Positions 13,784 to 26,732 of a stretch of 64,000 bases of DNA are shown one piece after another; the first letter of the stretch is position 1, and every line of letters starts with the position of its first letter. Both the position numbers and the translations under genes were made by a program. Under the pieces are notes generated by a model, which was given only the letters and a program-made list of their open reading frames with translations, ran no database searches and was not told where the DNA came from. The DNA comes from Solenopsis invicta (lineage: Eukaryota; Arthropoda; Insecta; Hymenoptera; Formicidae): positions 2,756,501 to 2,820,500 of the forward strand of contig NC_052667.1 in assembly GCF_016802725.1 (NCBI RefSeq), written 5' to 3'.

Positions 13784-16700
13784 TCAAACGGTTTCTGTGT
13801 GCTAAACGAGAGAGATCGTACCCGGATCTTAATTTCAATTCGGCTCCATACCCGAGATCATTAGGACGGCCAGCGGATTATACGCGAAATTCGACAAGTC
13901 TGATTTGTGCGATATTCGGGTAATCTCCGTAATTCAATGAAGGAGAAAGTAGTAGCACTAATGTATACGCGCGCGCGTGCGCGCGCGTGAAAGTGCTCGG
14001 CCGAGGATACATTTGCAAAATAATATTTGATTGGTCTGGACCACTGGACCACTGGACCGCGTGCGGTCCATTCCCTGCCACACCGGTGTCCACCGTGCGC
14101 GGCACGGCGCGGCGCGGTGTCGCTTATCATGGATATCGAACTTGTGTCGTGAATTTTCGGCGTTTGCGGCTATTACCACGCACTTTCTCCGGCCCGCAGG
14201 ACGAGGTGCCGTTAATCCTTCACGATCGGTGTTATTATTTTTACCGTCGTCTTAACAGCCGGGAAGCGGTACCTTAAGCTTGAAAGTGAAAAGCAAGGAC
14301 TCCCGTTGCGAGACGTCGGGCGACAGCCCGAAAGAAAAAAGAATTATAAGCGTCAGGACCGTTTGATTTTTCTAAAAAAACAGAAAACGTTACAAAATCT
14401 AAGTATCAAGCATTTTCGAAATGCACAAGACGTAGAAAATTTGCAGAAGGTCTTTCTAGCCTATGAGTTATCTTTGGCTTTTACAAAACTTAATTTTAAT
14501 AGAAATCCTTTCTATGCAACATATTTTATATTTTATTAGTAAATCAATTTTGTCGTTATTTTTAATTACGATAAATTATAATAATTTTTAAATATGGATT
14601 TATGAGCCAGCGCATAAATCCATCTTTTATTACCTTTGAATTCTGTTCTTAATAGCCTATAATTTTTGTTTTAACTTTAATTGTTTATTAATGATTTTTA
14701 CATTTCTTAAAATTTTAGTTTAGCTGTTTTTATATTATGTACAATAATAAAAGAAATTATTTTAACATATTATTAATTCTTACAAAAATATAATACTGGA
14801 AATTAAATTGGCCATTTGTCAATATTTATTTTTAGTATTAAAAGTACTGTTGTTAGTATTTTTAATACTAAGTAGCAATGATTCAATATTGCTAGTGTTA
14901 GGACTTCTGTAGGAAAAGATGATTAATATCAAACCACGTAATTTCTCGACGACTGTTAAATAGAAATAAATCTTTTTCTATGTTTTACATTCGTTGTGTT
15001 GTAATTTTACAGCTCATTTTTTAGTGGGAGTCGAAAAGCTCACTTGTTTAGTAAAAAGTGAAAAGGAATAGAAATCAATTTAAACATTTTTTAATTAATT
15101 ACTATAATCGATGATCAGAGGTATTTGATTTCACTCAAGTGATTCTCCCCCAATTCCGTTTCCTACGAAAGAGCATGTCTTTTACGATCGTAATAAGCAC
15201 GTTATCCGGATGTTATCTCGAAAAAAAGACACACACGAAGAGTCATCGCATAAACTTAACATATTTGACGAGCGTGTCGTATTGAATTTTTTACGGTATA
15301 ATGTTAGGCGCGAACAGCGTGTAATTTAGCGCGCGCGTCACTCTCACGCATAACCCGTTCGCGCGCTGAATTGCAAAGCAAATCCTTAGATCATCGGAAA
15401 CATACGAGACTGGGGGAAATCCGTAATGAGTTCATCGCGTCATCTCTCTTTCTCTCTCTTTTTCTCGTGGGTTCCGAATTCCACGGCGGTCTTCTTTTTT
15501 GCGATAAGACACACGCGAGAGTGACTCATGAAATTTGATCGCGGCAGGATAAATGTATTCGCGTAATACGCGGCAGGATGCATATCAATCAACCTTGTCC
15601 ACATCGTTCAATATTTCTCATTTGCTTCGCAGATTACTTGTCACGGTAGTAGTAGTTATCTTCTACGATTGAGACATTCGTTTTAATCAAAAATTTTAGA
15701 TGGCTTTTTTTCAAGCATTTTAGAATTAACGTTGAAATTGAGAAATTTAATTTCCTGGAGATTCTTCTTGGAATTTTTATACAAATTGGAAGATTTTTTA
15801 GAAATACTAAATTTTTTTCATAGAACCTTTTATATGTATATGTGAATTTTAAAATATTCTTAGATTTCTAAGATTTCTAATCTTATAATATTTAGAAATA
15901 CTTTAAACTTCTTCAGACTGTATCAGACTTAATTAAAAACAGAATAAGAAATCTTAAAAATTTTAAAAATCAAGATATTTCAAAATTTATCATATGGTCG
16001 TATATAAAGAATTCTAAAAAAAATGTAGACTTTCTTAATATTTCTAAAAAGTGTTCCAGTTCGTATAAAAAAAATCTGAGCAATTTTCTAATAAGTTATA
16101 AAGTTATACAGAAAAATTCTGAAAAAATTCTTAACAAAAAGTTTTCTTCCCGTCTCTTTCTCTTTCTCTCATCAGAATTAAATTATTGTAATATCGAACT
16201 GAACTCAGAACTTTGCCAGTTGTACACTACAGAGCACAAGTTTTATTCATTTGATACACTATAGTTCAAGAGCTGTCTATTATTGAATCTGACGTCTATG
16301 ACATCTTTTGTTTGTCAGATCATGAGCTACGTCATGTGAAAACCATCTCATTTCACTGGGAATTTCCCATACAGTTTTCCATATAATTAATGCAGGGTTC
16401 TTTGACATTTAACATATGGATGAGGATGGAAACTGGATTGTTAGATCTCCAATAACATCTCACGTTTGTCGTTCGCGCCGTGACCCTGACCTGACCTAAT
16501 CCAGCGGGATGACATCATTGACAGGAGGATGTGTTAGCACCTACACTCGACGAACATGTAAATAAGGATCGATACTCCATACGCGGTTCGGGCCATAACG
16601 CATAATTTTCATATAAATAAGTGAACGACAAAAAGAATGCGCGTGGATCCTTGAACGCGATTATTTCATCCGTTAGAAAATCCAGGCGATACGAATACGA

Positions 16701-17830
16701 AAATGTTCCTATTTATACGCCTCGCTATTGATATCTGCTCGTCCCACGCGCGCTCTCTTTCGCAATATTAGATATAACATACAAGGTGTATAGAAAATCG
16801 TATCTCGTCACTCGGTCGTGGATTTTATGACGAACCGGAATAATCATCTCGCGATGTTTGTATACACGATTATACAATTGAATATTCGTTCGTGGCGGGT
16901 CTGCGCGTATTGCGAGATACCGAGAACGCGTATTGGCGATATTTAGATTACATTAGAATTACATTAGGTTGTAAATTCAGACGCCGCGAAACGCCGAGTT
17001 CTCGCGACTCGGTCATTAACTTCTAACTGGAGAGCTTCAACGGAGTTCCCATTAAAAATCTGAAATATTAAACGAACAGGAAGCCATGACATTTAAATGA
17101 CTTAAATTAATTCTGTGCATAAGAGTTCATCAGGCCCGAGAGCCTTCTTTCACTGGTATCGATCATTAAAAATGTACAACTGCGCAAAAGGGTAAAAGGA
17201 AAGGGAAGAAAATTGCGCGCACTTCTTAGGCCGGTGCTTCTTCATCTGTCCCCGCATAAATTTATATCTCACCGGTGTGTCACCGATGATCGCGGATGCG
17301 CCGCGAATGAATTACTCCTACGAGAAGCCTTGTTCCCACGTTGTTGTCTGCAGAAGCTGCACGCAACTTGTACAGCCTGCAATCCACCGCCGTCTAGAAG
17401 CTCCGGAGCATCCTGGTGCCGTTCTAACGATCCGATTGTTCCATTCCCCGCATTCAGGTCAGTGCTTGTTGAAACGGGCTAAAGCGGGAGTGTAATAAAA
17501 TTATAATATAATGCCCTCGCGGCAACGATCATTCTTCTCCGGTCTTAAAATAATTCACCGTCGTCGTCTGCGCGTCGAGGAAGGGAAAAGTTTTTGCACA
17601 ACTTTTACAGCGCGTTTTTATATGTGATATGTAAAGAACCAGTTGCGATTGCCGCACCACGAGAGGTCTCGAAAAAATCTTTCTTTTTTTTACTCTCTTT
17701 TCTTTCTTCGTCGACGTCACGCGAGACGTCAAATTGATATTAAGGACACCTACGCTTAATTTACTCGTATGCCGTCTGAACGAAATCGAATCACCTGAAA
17801 CAATCGTTTAATGTTGATTTTTTTTTGTTT

Positions 17831-17845
17831 TTCTAGATTTTCACG
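17831..17845 (+). promoter_or_regulatory. Splice acceptor and 5' UTR tail of the protease homologue
   Basis: A run of T followed by TTCTAG ends at 17,836, nine bases before the ATG at 17,846. This pyrimidine-rich AG acceptor implies an upstream non-coding exon. The promoter is therefore not immediately upstream of the start codon. Confidence 0.65.
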
Positions 17846-20800
17846 ATGAGGCTACTGCTAGGAATGCTACTAGTTATAGTAGCGTTAACTACGCACGCAC
17901 GTGGACTTCCCTATGGACAATTGCCACCTCAATTGCAGACACGTAAATATACAGATAGGGGATTTGATGCATATTTTATGTTTTTCTTCAATTTATCAAA
18001 AGCGTAACCTAGTGATAGCGGTGATGACAATTTTTTTTAATTGTTCATATAATTTGTCAGAATTTCACAATTTTATTACGTTTTAGAAAATTTTTTAAAA
18101 TTTTGTTTAAACTCTAATTAATGTTAATAAGCTCATATTGTGCGAAACAATGTAAAGAAGATAAAGCCAACGAAGCAAAATTAAGGATTCTGTAAAGTGT
18201 CAAATAATTTATTCATCTATGACAACAAAATTTACTAACAGTATATCGACCGATACCATTATTAAATTTTATTGTCATAATAAGTGAGTTATATTGACAC
18301 TTTACAACAGCTTTAATTTGATTGTTGTTGGCCTTACTTTATTCACATATTTTTAAATAAATTGCAATACTGTTAGAGCTGAGAAAAGCTTACATCTTTT
18401 TTTTAAATTTTATTATATGTATGAATTCTAAAAATTTCCATTTGTTATTCTATAATTTCAGAAGAAAATTTCTAAAGTTTAAAATATTATTTCAGAAATT
18501 TTTATAAATTTTAAAAATATTATAAGCATTTTGTTCACCAGGATATAAAAATAGATTTCATATTATTTTGCAATTTTTAATTATTAATTTTCCATAAGAA
18601 ATTTGAGGATCTTTTATATGCGTTTATATTTGCAAGTATTAGATTTCGTAATCAAATTGTTGAATGAAAAATGAGTCAATGTTTCAAAGAAGTCGGTCAC
18701 ACGATTAATTAGTCACATTTCAGATGACAAGCCCGTTTGGTACGGTGACAATCGTGTTTCTCAAGCTCAAAACAACGTCTACCCTACTTACAAAGATAAC
18801 ATCGCCTCGGAACAAATCGAACAAACGCAATTTAATTGGGATCAATCGCAACAAAGTAAGACTCCACGTTACGTTGCTTAATAAGAAAAGCAGCTTATAG
18901 TATCGTCAATAACGTGATACGTATTGCAGATACGTTCAAAGGATACGAAACGCATGCTCCGTCAGACTCACAGAAGCAATTTAATTACGCATACCAGCCT
19001 GATCAAACGTTGCAACCCTATCCTAGCGCTGTGGATGGTTTTACCATCAGCTGCAGCGGTGAAGATAAAGTTTGTGTAACCAAAAGTCTGTGCGTCAACG
19101 GATATGTGGATCCTTTGAAACAAGGCTTTATTCGACCAGGACAGGTAAGACAGATCTTTTTCTGTTATTTCTTGTTATTCAACATTTTTTAGTGTTAAAA
19201 TAATGTAATTTATGAATAAATGAACAAATAATATAAAAATAATGTAATTTTGAAACGTTAATTCTATACGATAAATGAATAAATTGTATGTCAATACATT
19301 ATAAATGTTAATTTTACTGAAAAAATATGTATCCACAATTTGTTTTCAAATTGCATTAAAGTGTTAATTTTTGTGTCATTTTTTGTGTTAATTTTTTTAC
19401 ACAATAATCGTGTTACTTTCTAATATATTTATTTTGTTTTAAATTAACATGAAAAATTAAATAGATTATTTGAAATATGCGACTTTTTTTATGTTAAATT
19501 TAAGACAAATATTCCAGCTGCGTAACAGCTTGCAATTTGGACTTGATAATTTTCTAATATTCGCGCGCAGGTACAAGAGTGCAAGCTCAGCCACGAGGTA
19601 TGCTGTACCGTGCGATTGAATAATTCGCCGTACAGTAACGATCAGATCTTTAATACGGTGCTGAAGGACAATCAGTACCCGGAACCTACCCTGGAAAACG
19701 ACGAGAAGTACGTTCCGTACGGGGAAAATAATCAGGCGGACGTGACGGTGCTGAAGCCTCCGTTAGAATACAACGCCGCCTTGCAATCCCCATCGAGCAT
19801 TGGATATGAGAAAGAGCCTGTTAGTCGACCTCACGACGACATAAGACCGACCGAAGAGGTGCCGATCGATTACAATGTGATACCATCCGATACGAACCAA
19901 CAGGAGCAGTACCAAACTGGTATGTGACGTCACGTTGGTTTCTTCTTCGATATTTCTTCTTTTTCCATGATTCTTTATTCTCTATTAAAATAAGTAAATT
20001 AGAAGAAATTGGTTTATTACGTCTCTGGTGAAAAAAATTCTCATAATACTTTTTCAAGAGTGTTTCATATATTTAAAATGTGTGAAAATTACTCAAAAAA
20101 TACGTTATAAACTTCTTCAGATTTTATAGATGGGTTTTCTTTCAAAAATTATGAAATGAGAAGAGGATATTGGAAAGAATGGTTTTGCTGTATCTAAAAT
20201 TTACAATTGGCATATTGCAGGAGCTACTAGCGCCGACGATTCAATCTTCCCGTTAAAATCGCACCCTGGTAATCCTAATCCCTCAGTCTTCCAATTCACC
20301 GTTTACATGGGATGTGCGGCCGCTCTACTCTGCGTAGAAGAGCAGTACTGCACATTAGAAGGAGTGATTAGCACGCAACCAGTTGCGCTTACCAGTGCGC
20401 AGCTCTTACGACGTGCTCCTTTAAGCGTAAGCAGCACAACAGACACTTTAAATAGAAGACTTTAGCCAGACAATTTGTTAAACAGAAATTTTTTTTATAT
20501 TAAAAGTGCTTGTTTGATATTAAAATTGCATGTGTTTTAGATCATCCACAGTTTGTGATGGTCTTATCTGTCGATAGAAATTAATCAAGTAAAGATAAAA
20601 TGTCGCGACTGAAAAAAAATAATAATAAAATAAAATAAAATCCCGTAATTACGAGTCGTTCGTTTCATAGAGCTGCAAAATTCCGAAGACCGGGGCGCCT
20701 GGTAAGTGTTGCCGCGACCCGAACTACGTGGACCCATGGCCGACGGGCAATTTACCGGCTAACTACAGCGGCGGCTTCGACGAGCAGGGCTTCCCGACGT

Positions 20801-23226
20801 TCCTGAACATCGCGAAAGTGCGACCGCCGCAGAGGCCGGTCACGCAGCCGCCTATTAAGACGATCTCCAGGCCACCCGTCACGCAGCCACCGGTTCACGA
20901 GCTTGTGCAACCCACGAATGTCGTGCCCCTGGTGCCGGACGATTCCGATCTGATCCCGCAACGCGTGCTTCCGATCTCGACCCCGGTTCCGATAACACCC
21001 CCGGTCTCGATAACACCCCCGGTCAGCAGCCCTGGACCGTTTATCAAGCACGACCAGGACCCTATTCCTGTTTCACCACTCCTACCGGAATTGGAATTGC
21101 CCAACAATCCGTGTGGAGTGAGAAATTTTGTAAGTATCTCGATAGATATTATTATATCTATTTTTAATTATATATAAACTATTTTTAGTAGGTATTTCAA
21201 ATTGTAACAGAATATCAAACACGTAATCCGTAAATATGTAATACAAAAAAATCTACTATAATATGGAAATTTTGTTTATTTGTATTTTTCATAAAATTTT
21301 ATTTTTTTTCATTGAAAGGGACAACGCCCGCCCGGCTTCAGAGTGACCGACGCCGCATTTGGAGAGATTCCGTGGCAAGCAATGGTCTTGTGGTCAGAGG
21401 AGCGTAAAATTTTGTGCTCCGGCGTATTAATATCACCAGACATAGTTCTAACAGCTGCCAGTTGCGTAAATAGGTAATTTCTATTTTAAATAATTTACTG
21501 TTGTGCAATCCTCAATTGTAAACTGAGGGAAACGTATATGGTACATACATACATTAGACGATTTATCAATTTATGAAACTTGAGATAAATAATTTTTATT
21601 GTAACTTTTTTCATGTCTTTATCTCGCGCATCGATTTTAATATCTGCATGTATTATATTTTAATTTTTTAAGTGTTTTCTGCAAATTTATCTGTAAATTA
21701 ATTACATAAAGAATTATAAATAAAATTCTAGATGTGTGTAGAAATACAGATATAGAACTAATTTAAAGACAAAATCGAGAAACATTTGTTTTCCTTGAAG
21801 GAAATCTTATTTTCTTATTTGCATTGAGCCGGTTTACTTTTTAGATTCAATCTTTCTATTAATCAAACAATCAAAGACATTTTAATTCCCTCAGATTCCC
21901 GGCGAGTGAACTGTCGATAAAACTTGGGGAATGGAAATTGGGCTACGAACGTCAACAGGAGGAGCCGCTGCCTTTCCAAATCATCAACGTACAAACGATC
22001 AAGTATCATCCTGGATACGTGGAGGGATTGCCCAGCAACGATTCCGCTATGCTGCTCCTGCAACATCCCGCACAATTTAATTTACATATTAACACACTTT
22101 GTCTGCCCGACAACTATCAAGTGCAAGAAACCTCGCAATGCATCGTGACGGGATGGGGCAAATCGATATTGCAAGGTATTATATCAATAATCTATTATTC
22201 AAAAAGGAGTAAGATCAGTGAACCAGTCGCTGAACAATTATCAATAAACGATTGTTCAAGAAAAATATTAAAATAATAAATTGTAAATTCATTGACATTT
22301 TTTAGATCTAATTTTCATACAGATTTGATTAAGATATCACTTCTTACTTGAAAATGTATATCAAGTTGTTTTTATTGTACATTGAATAGTGCAGTTTCTA
22401 TGATGTTTCATAAACTATAGTAAGAATGTTTGATTAATAGGATTGAATAAATATATAAAAATGCAAATGTATGATTTTAGCTCATTACGCTGGCGCTATT
22501 ATGCACATGGTCGACGTGGATCTTTTGACACGCGACGTCTGTCAAAATCGCGTTTTGAACGCGGACTCCCAAATCAATGTCGCTCAAAATATAATCTGCG
22601 GCAAAGCGCATGAAGAAAACAATATGTGCCAGGCTGACATCGGTTCCCCGTTGGCTTGTTACGACGGCAATGGAGCCTACCATATCGCTGGAATTTATAG
22701 CCAGGACACCGGATGCTTACCCACGAATCAGGTACAAAACTAATTTTGTAACTATGGTTTTTGATAGGTAACTATGGTTTTTGATAGCACATTTTAAATT
22801 AAAATAATTTCTATAATGATTAGATATTTTGCTGTTTTGTTTCCAAAAATTACGTTAAGAATTATAATTTTATCGCAACAGCAAGAGTATAAAAATAATT
22901 CGTTACTTTCTCTCAAATATTAAATTTGTATTAAATTAAAAAATATTAACTTTTACTAAATTAACATTAAATATAATATTTAGCATATTTAATTCTTGAT
23001 TTATCTATTTTTTGCGCGTTACCAAGATTGTACTTCAATCAATCTCACATGCTTCTTACGAATCCCTTGATGATTGTCTTAGGTGGCGACATTCACACCA
23101 ATTGACATCGACTGGGTGAAACAAACTATGTATCCATCCGAGCCCAAGATAGACGTTAGCGACAGCGGCTATGATTATAGAAAGAGTAACTTACCAGCAG
23201 GTAACGAGTATTTGCCACCAGTGTAA
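17846..23226 (+). CDS. Secreted CLIP-domain serine protease homologue (catalytically dead), scarface/CLIPA-like
   Basis: Ten coding exons join in frame: 17846-17942, 18724-18855, 18930-19144, 19571-19919, 20221-20426, 20671-21129, 21319-21473, 21895-22175, 22481-22731 and 23083-23226. They total 2,289 nt (762 aa), with GT..AG at every junction. Residues 1-19 are a hydrophobic signal peptide. Two six-cysteine CLIP-like domains follow: C118, C125, C131, C152, C159, C160 and C296, C302, C308, C335, C346, C347. A Pro-rich linker (about 355-475) precedes a trypsin-like domain that starts near GFRVTDAAFGEIPWQ (residue 492). The His of TAAHC is Ser534 (TAASC), Asp587 is kept (NDSAMLL), and GDSGGP reads ADIGSP with Ile685 in place of the nucleophile. 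It therefore cannot be an active protease. Known homologues act as cofactors in prophenoloxidase activation or, for Drosophila scarface, in epithelial JNK signalling. The two CLIPs and Pro-rich linker favour the scarface group, but orthology is inferred. It is convergent with UGT copy A. Confidence 0.88.
19190..19515 (-). repeat. GTTAA-rich interspersed repeat, copy 3, in intron 3 of the protease homologue
   Basis: Same orientation as copy 2. Shared blocks include GATAAATGAATAAATTGTAT, TTATTTGAAATATGCGACTT and a terminal TATGTTAAATTTAAGACAAA. It fills most of the 426-bp intron between exons 3 and 4. Confidence 0.55.
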
Positions 23227-24058
23227 AGGTAAACAGCAACGGTATACATTCACACCGTTGTATATTTTTTTTAATACTCACGAATGGTAGAAAGAGGGAG
23301 CGCAACAAGATGCGTTGACATAATACTCGATTTAGCGATAATGCTGCAAAGAATAATTGGTGGCGTTTAATTGATTTCATGCTAAGTCGCGAGAAAGAGC
23401 CAGACAGTAATCGTCGCCAAACGATTGCGCGTTACAAATAATCGTTGCCGATACTAAATATAGACTAAAATTATACTTTACGCTTCGCTTTCGAGTATTA
23501 TTATTTAGAATTTTCATGATATAGAATTTCTTATTCTATAATTTTCGAAAATTTATAAAATCTGAAGGAGTTTAAGATGTTTCTTCATAAATCATAAAAT
23601 GTTGCAAATTTTATAAGTAAAATTTTTTTACTCTTCGTAAATGGAAAATTAAAAAAAAATGACATTATGAAAGCAGTTTTTACCAGGAAACAATAAAAAA
23701 ACTCTGCATGAACTCTTAGATTTTAATGGGTGCAAATATATTTATTTGTACGGTGTAATAAAAATAATATAAATGTGTCTGTACATAACGGGGAACGTCG
23801 TATAAACGATGTATGCTTTTCTGCGCGTAAGATTAAGCTACAAAGGATTCTATCGAAAAATTATATTACGTTTAATAAATATTTGTTAGAAAATATCGAA
23901 GTGCGATTTATGCATCGATAAAAATGCGAATCTCCTTTATTATATCCCTCAATAATACTTTTAAAAAAGGGCATATAATTACGTTTTCTTCGATAAATTT
24001 CTGTGCAGAGATATAAATAGAAAGCAAAATGTGCAACACATTTATTTTTAATTAATGA
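23227..24058. other. 3' UTR of the protease homologue and short tail-to-tail spacer
   Basis: No gene is seen. The first AATAAA after the stop codon is at 23,692, so the 3' UTR probably runs about 490 nt. The remainder is AT-rich spacer shared with the 3' ends of the UGT genes. Confidence 0.5.
23692..23697 (+). promoter_or_regulatory. Candidate poly(A) signal AATAAA
   Basis: First canonical AATAAA downstream of the stop codon at 23,224-23,226. Transcript data would be needed to confirm use. Confidence 0.45.
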
Positions 24059-25696
24059 TTAATTTGTTTTGAGCTTTTTTGAATATAATGTATTAATATG
24101 TTTGTGCATCAATTTAAACATGAATTGCACAATGAACACTATTACGGCGATAATGAGTGCGGCGCAAAATAGGAGAAACCCAATCACATCGACGAGAGAC
24201 AATTGCCACCAGGTCATATTCATCATGGGTGAACGCAGAGAATTTTCATTGTGCCTGATGACGTACTCGATCCAATAAGTAACTGTATCGTTCAGTGATC
24301 GATCGAGGAATCGTCGGGATAGATTCCGCACACTTTCCTGAAGTCAAAATAAGTTATGAAAGTGTATTCAACAGCCGTTAAAATATTGTAGAGCAAAAAA
24401 AATTCTACGCATACAAAATTAAGATAGTAATAAAACACAAGCATTACTGTGCAAAAATAAAAAAACATGAACAAGTTACGCGTGCGTTATCTCAAGTATA
24501 CGTAAACAGTTCTTGTCCGAGTAATAATTTTCGATAATAACAAAAATATTGTTAAACAAAATAGCGTCTAGTTTATCTGTACAGAGGATCTTTTAATATT
24601 GCATTTAAGGCTGCATTTATGCTTTTTTCGGTAATCTCATTGACGACCAGTCGTATTACAATATTATTGACAACGTAGACGTTGATATTCATAAATTGAT
24701 CGGCGAAAAGCGGTATGCTGATTATAGGGACACCGCACGTTATCGCTTCTTGCGTGCCCATGAGTCCACCATGAGTGATAAAGGCTTTTATATTAAGATA
24801 TTTTACGAGATTTATTTATATTAGAGAGTTTTATAATTTCTGCAAACTTACTTTAAAAAAGACAATTTGCAATAATTTTCAAATATTTGGAACATTTAAA
24901 ATTTATAAAAATTAGTATATATAATAATTATTAATATTTCACATTATTATTAATAATAACAGATTATTGTTATTGATAATAATACTGTAAATATAACATT
25001 AAAATTTTTATTTAAACATTAATAATAATTTATTAATGTTAAATACATATTAATCACAATAACTTATTATTGTAATAATATTTATAATAATATTTACAAA
25101 TATTGCAATTTTAATATATTTTTATGAATATTTAAATTAAAACTTGAATAAATTTATAATTTATTCATAAAAGAATAAATAATAAGAGAAACGTGAAATT
25201 TACATGATGAAATATTCACATATTTCTTGCTTGAAAAAAGTCTTCAAAATTTATATTTTGATGATAAAATCTTTATAAATAAAAAATATTGCAGAAGTGA
25301 TATAGCTTAACCTTTAGACTGCCGGTATTGGATCTATTGTAATTTTCTTAGAAAATTCCCGAAATATTGTACTTATATCTTGGATATAACCTATATAACG
25401 AAATTCTGTAGCATCTATATTTAGATTTTCCGGCGGTATAAAGATTAATAAAGTGATGCTCACTTAATATCATGAGCTGTGGCATCCAAGAAGATATATG
25501 AATATTTTCGGGCAAACTAGGTGGCAGTTTTTCCGGAGCAGGTATCTTCATTAAAACTAGTACGGGTGCTATTTTGCCTAAGGAGGTGTAATAGACCATC
25601 AGAAACTCGCGTGGAAACGTCTCGATCATCACCATCGAGCCAAAAGTAAAATATATAAATCCATTTTTGCTGTCGTTCATCCATTTTTTTTAGTTC
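24059..25696 (-). pseudogene. UGT copy A: broken UDP-glycosyltransferase, exons 3-5 only
   Basis: Recognisable exon 3 (about 25,464-25,696), exon 4 (about 24,578-24,803) and exon 5 (24,059-24,338) of a UGT, including the signature AITCGVPIISIPLFADQ. Four separate lesions are visible against copy B. An extra A lies in the run after GAACT at the start of exon 3 (+1 frameshift). The exon 4 acceptor TAG has become TAA. The exon 4 donor GTAG is deleted, so CTGTACAG runs straight into ATAAAC and a stop. One G is missing at the exon 5 acceptor, which shifts the frame. Exon 5 also lost 6 nt in frame near 24,290. Exons 1-2 and the promoter are absent. Intron 2-like DNA continues only to about 26,455. 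It is a long-dead copy. Confidence 0.85.
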
Positions 25697-26455
25697 CTGC
25701 AAGAGAAACAGTATCAGAGCGCGAAGGAAACAAAACTATGCACATTTGCTAATCCTGTCAGCAAATGTACTATTTGTTAACCATATTAACAATCCGTATA
25801 ACAAAGACTTTCAACGGAACGTCCCTTCTTCCTTCTTCTAAGGACGTTTTAATATCTTAAAGATATTCCTAAGGTGTTTCGCGAATAAAATGGGTCGTGT
25901 GTTTAATGTTATTATGTTGATGCTATCGGTAATATTATCTTTTGCATAAATACATGTATACGGAAAGATAGAATAACAACAATTGAATAATAATTAACAC
26001 GTGCCACGTTATCACATGTATATGCATCATAATTAATGCGCTGTAATTTTCTTCTCAAAATATTCTGTATTTCCGTTTTAAAACGCGAAATATTTTACGA
26101 TAATATGAAACAATCTAAAATTCTGAATTCTAATGCAATTACGTTAATCGATTCGTTAGTCAATTCACGTTAATCGATAGTTTGATCATGAGCAAATAAT
26201 ATATTATTAAATAAGTAGTAATCTATAAATTATTTTCTACATTAATAAAAAATAAGTGAACGATATTATTGAAATCATGATTTTAAAAAAATTTACTCTT
26301 TCTTTTTTTTAGTTTGCTTTAAACTTTTTAATAAGCATTATTTTTCGAAGCAATCCTTGAAGATGCACAAGTAACGAAAAAAAAACAAGTTTTACTGATG
26401 TTTCACGGATCAAATTATTTATTGCTTTACACGATTTGCATGGGAACGATAAAGC
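25697..26455 (-). other. Intron 2 remnant of UGT copy A
   Basis: The sequence aligns by eye with intron 2 of copy B (28,225-29,057), for example ACGTCC and TTAAAGATA blocks and CAATCCTTGAAGATGCACAAGT. It stops about 110 bp short of where exon 2 should begin, then passes into 3'-flank DNA of copy B. A deletion therefore removed exons 1-2 and the promoter of A. The DNA from 26,456 to 26,732 is AT-rich 3' flank of B with nothing else seen. Confidence 0.6.
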
Positions 26456-26732
26456 AGATTATTTATAAAACGATCGTAAAACAATATATGTTTTTTGAGG
26501 AATAAAACTAAGATACCGAGAAATCAGTTGAAAAATTATATTACATTTAATACATATGTGTTACAGAACATTGAGACGCAATTTATGCATACATAAAAAA
26601 ATGCAAATCTTCTTTATGTATATTCTCCTGTAATATTTTTATTAAGAAAAACATATAATTATGATCTCTTCGATAATTTCTATGCAGAAATATAAATAGA
26701 AAACAAAAGCATTATTTTTCTTTAATTAATGA

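Larger units (their letters stand above)
1..17836. other. Non-coding upstream region, no supported gene
   Basis: I find no exon series with coherent splice sites, no recognisable protein domain and no tRNA or rRNA in this stretch. Open frames here are short, often overlap on both strands in CpG-rich DNA (for example around 1.5-2.1, 11.2-11.5, 13.9-14.3 and 17.2-17.5 kb) and look like chance. The first coding exon of the serine protease homologue is preceded directly by a splice acceptor at 17,831-17,836. At least one non-coding 5' exon and the promoter must therefore lie upstream, probably in this region, but I cannot place them. Plausible but unproven donor sites (GTAAGT) occur at about 1,805, 5,111 and 13,528. 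Repeats inside the region are listed separately. Confidence 0.6.

Noticed and set aside
13642..13923. 93-codon frame rich in Lys, Arg and Glu
   Set aside because: It is the translation of a polypurine low-complexity tract.
17213..17495. Cysteine-containing 89-codon frame just upstream of the protease homologue
   Set aside because: A second frame is open over the same DNA. There is no signal peptide or known cysteine spacing, and it does not splice in frame to 17,846.
20752..21107. Minus-strand frames inside exon 6 of the protease homologue
   Set aside because: They are antisense shadows of the Pro-rich coding linker.
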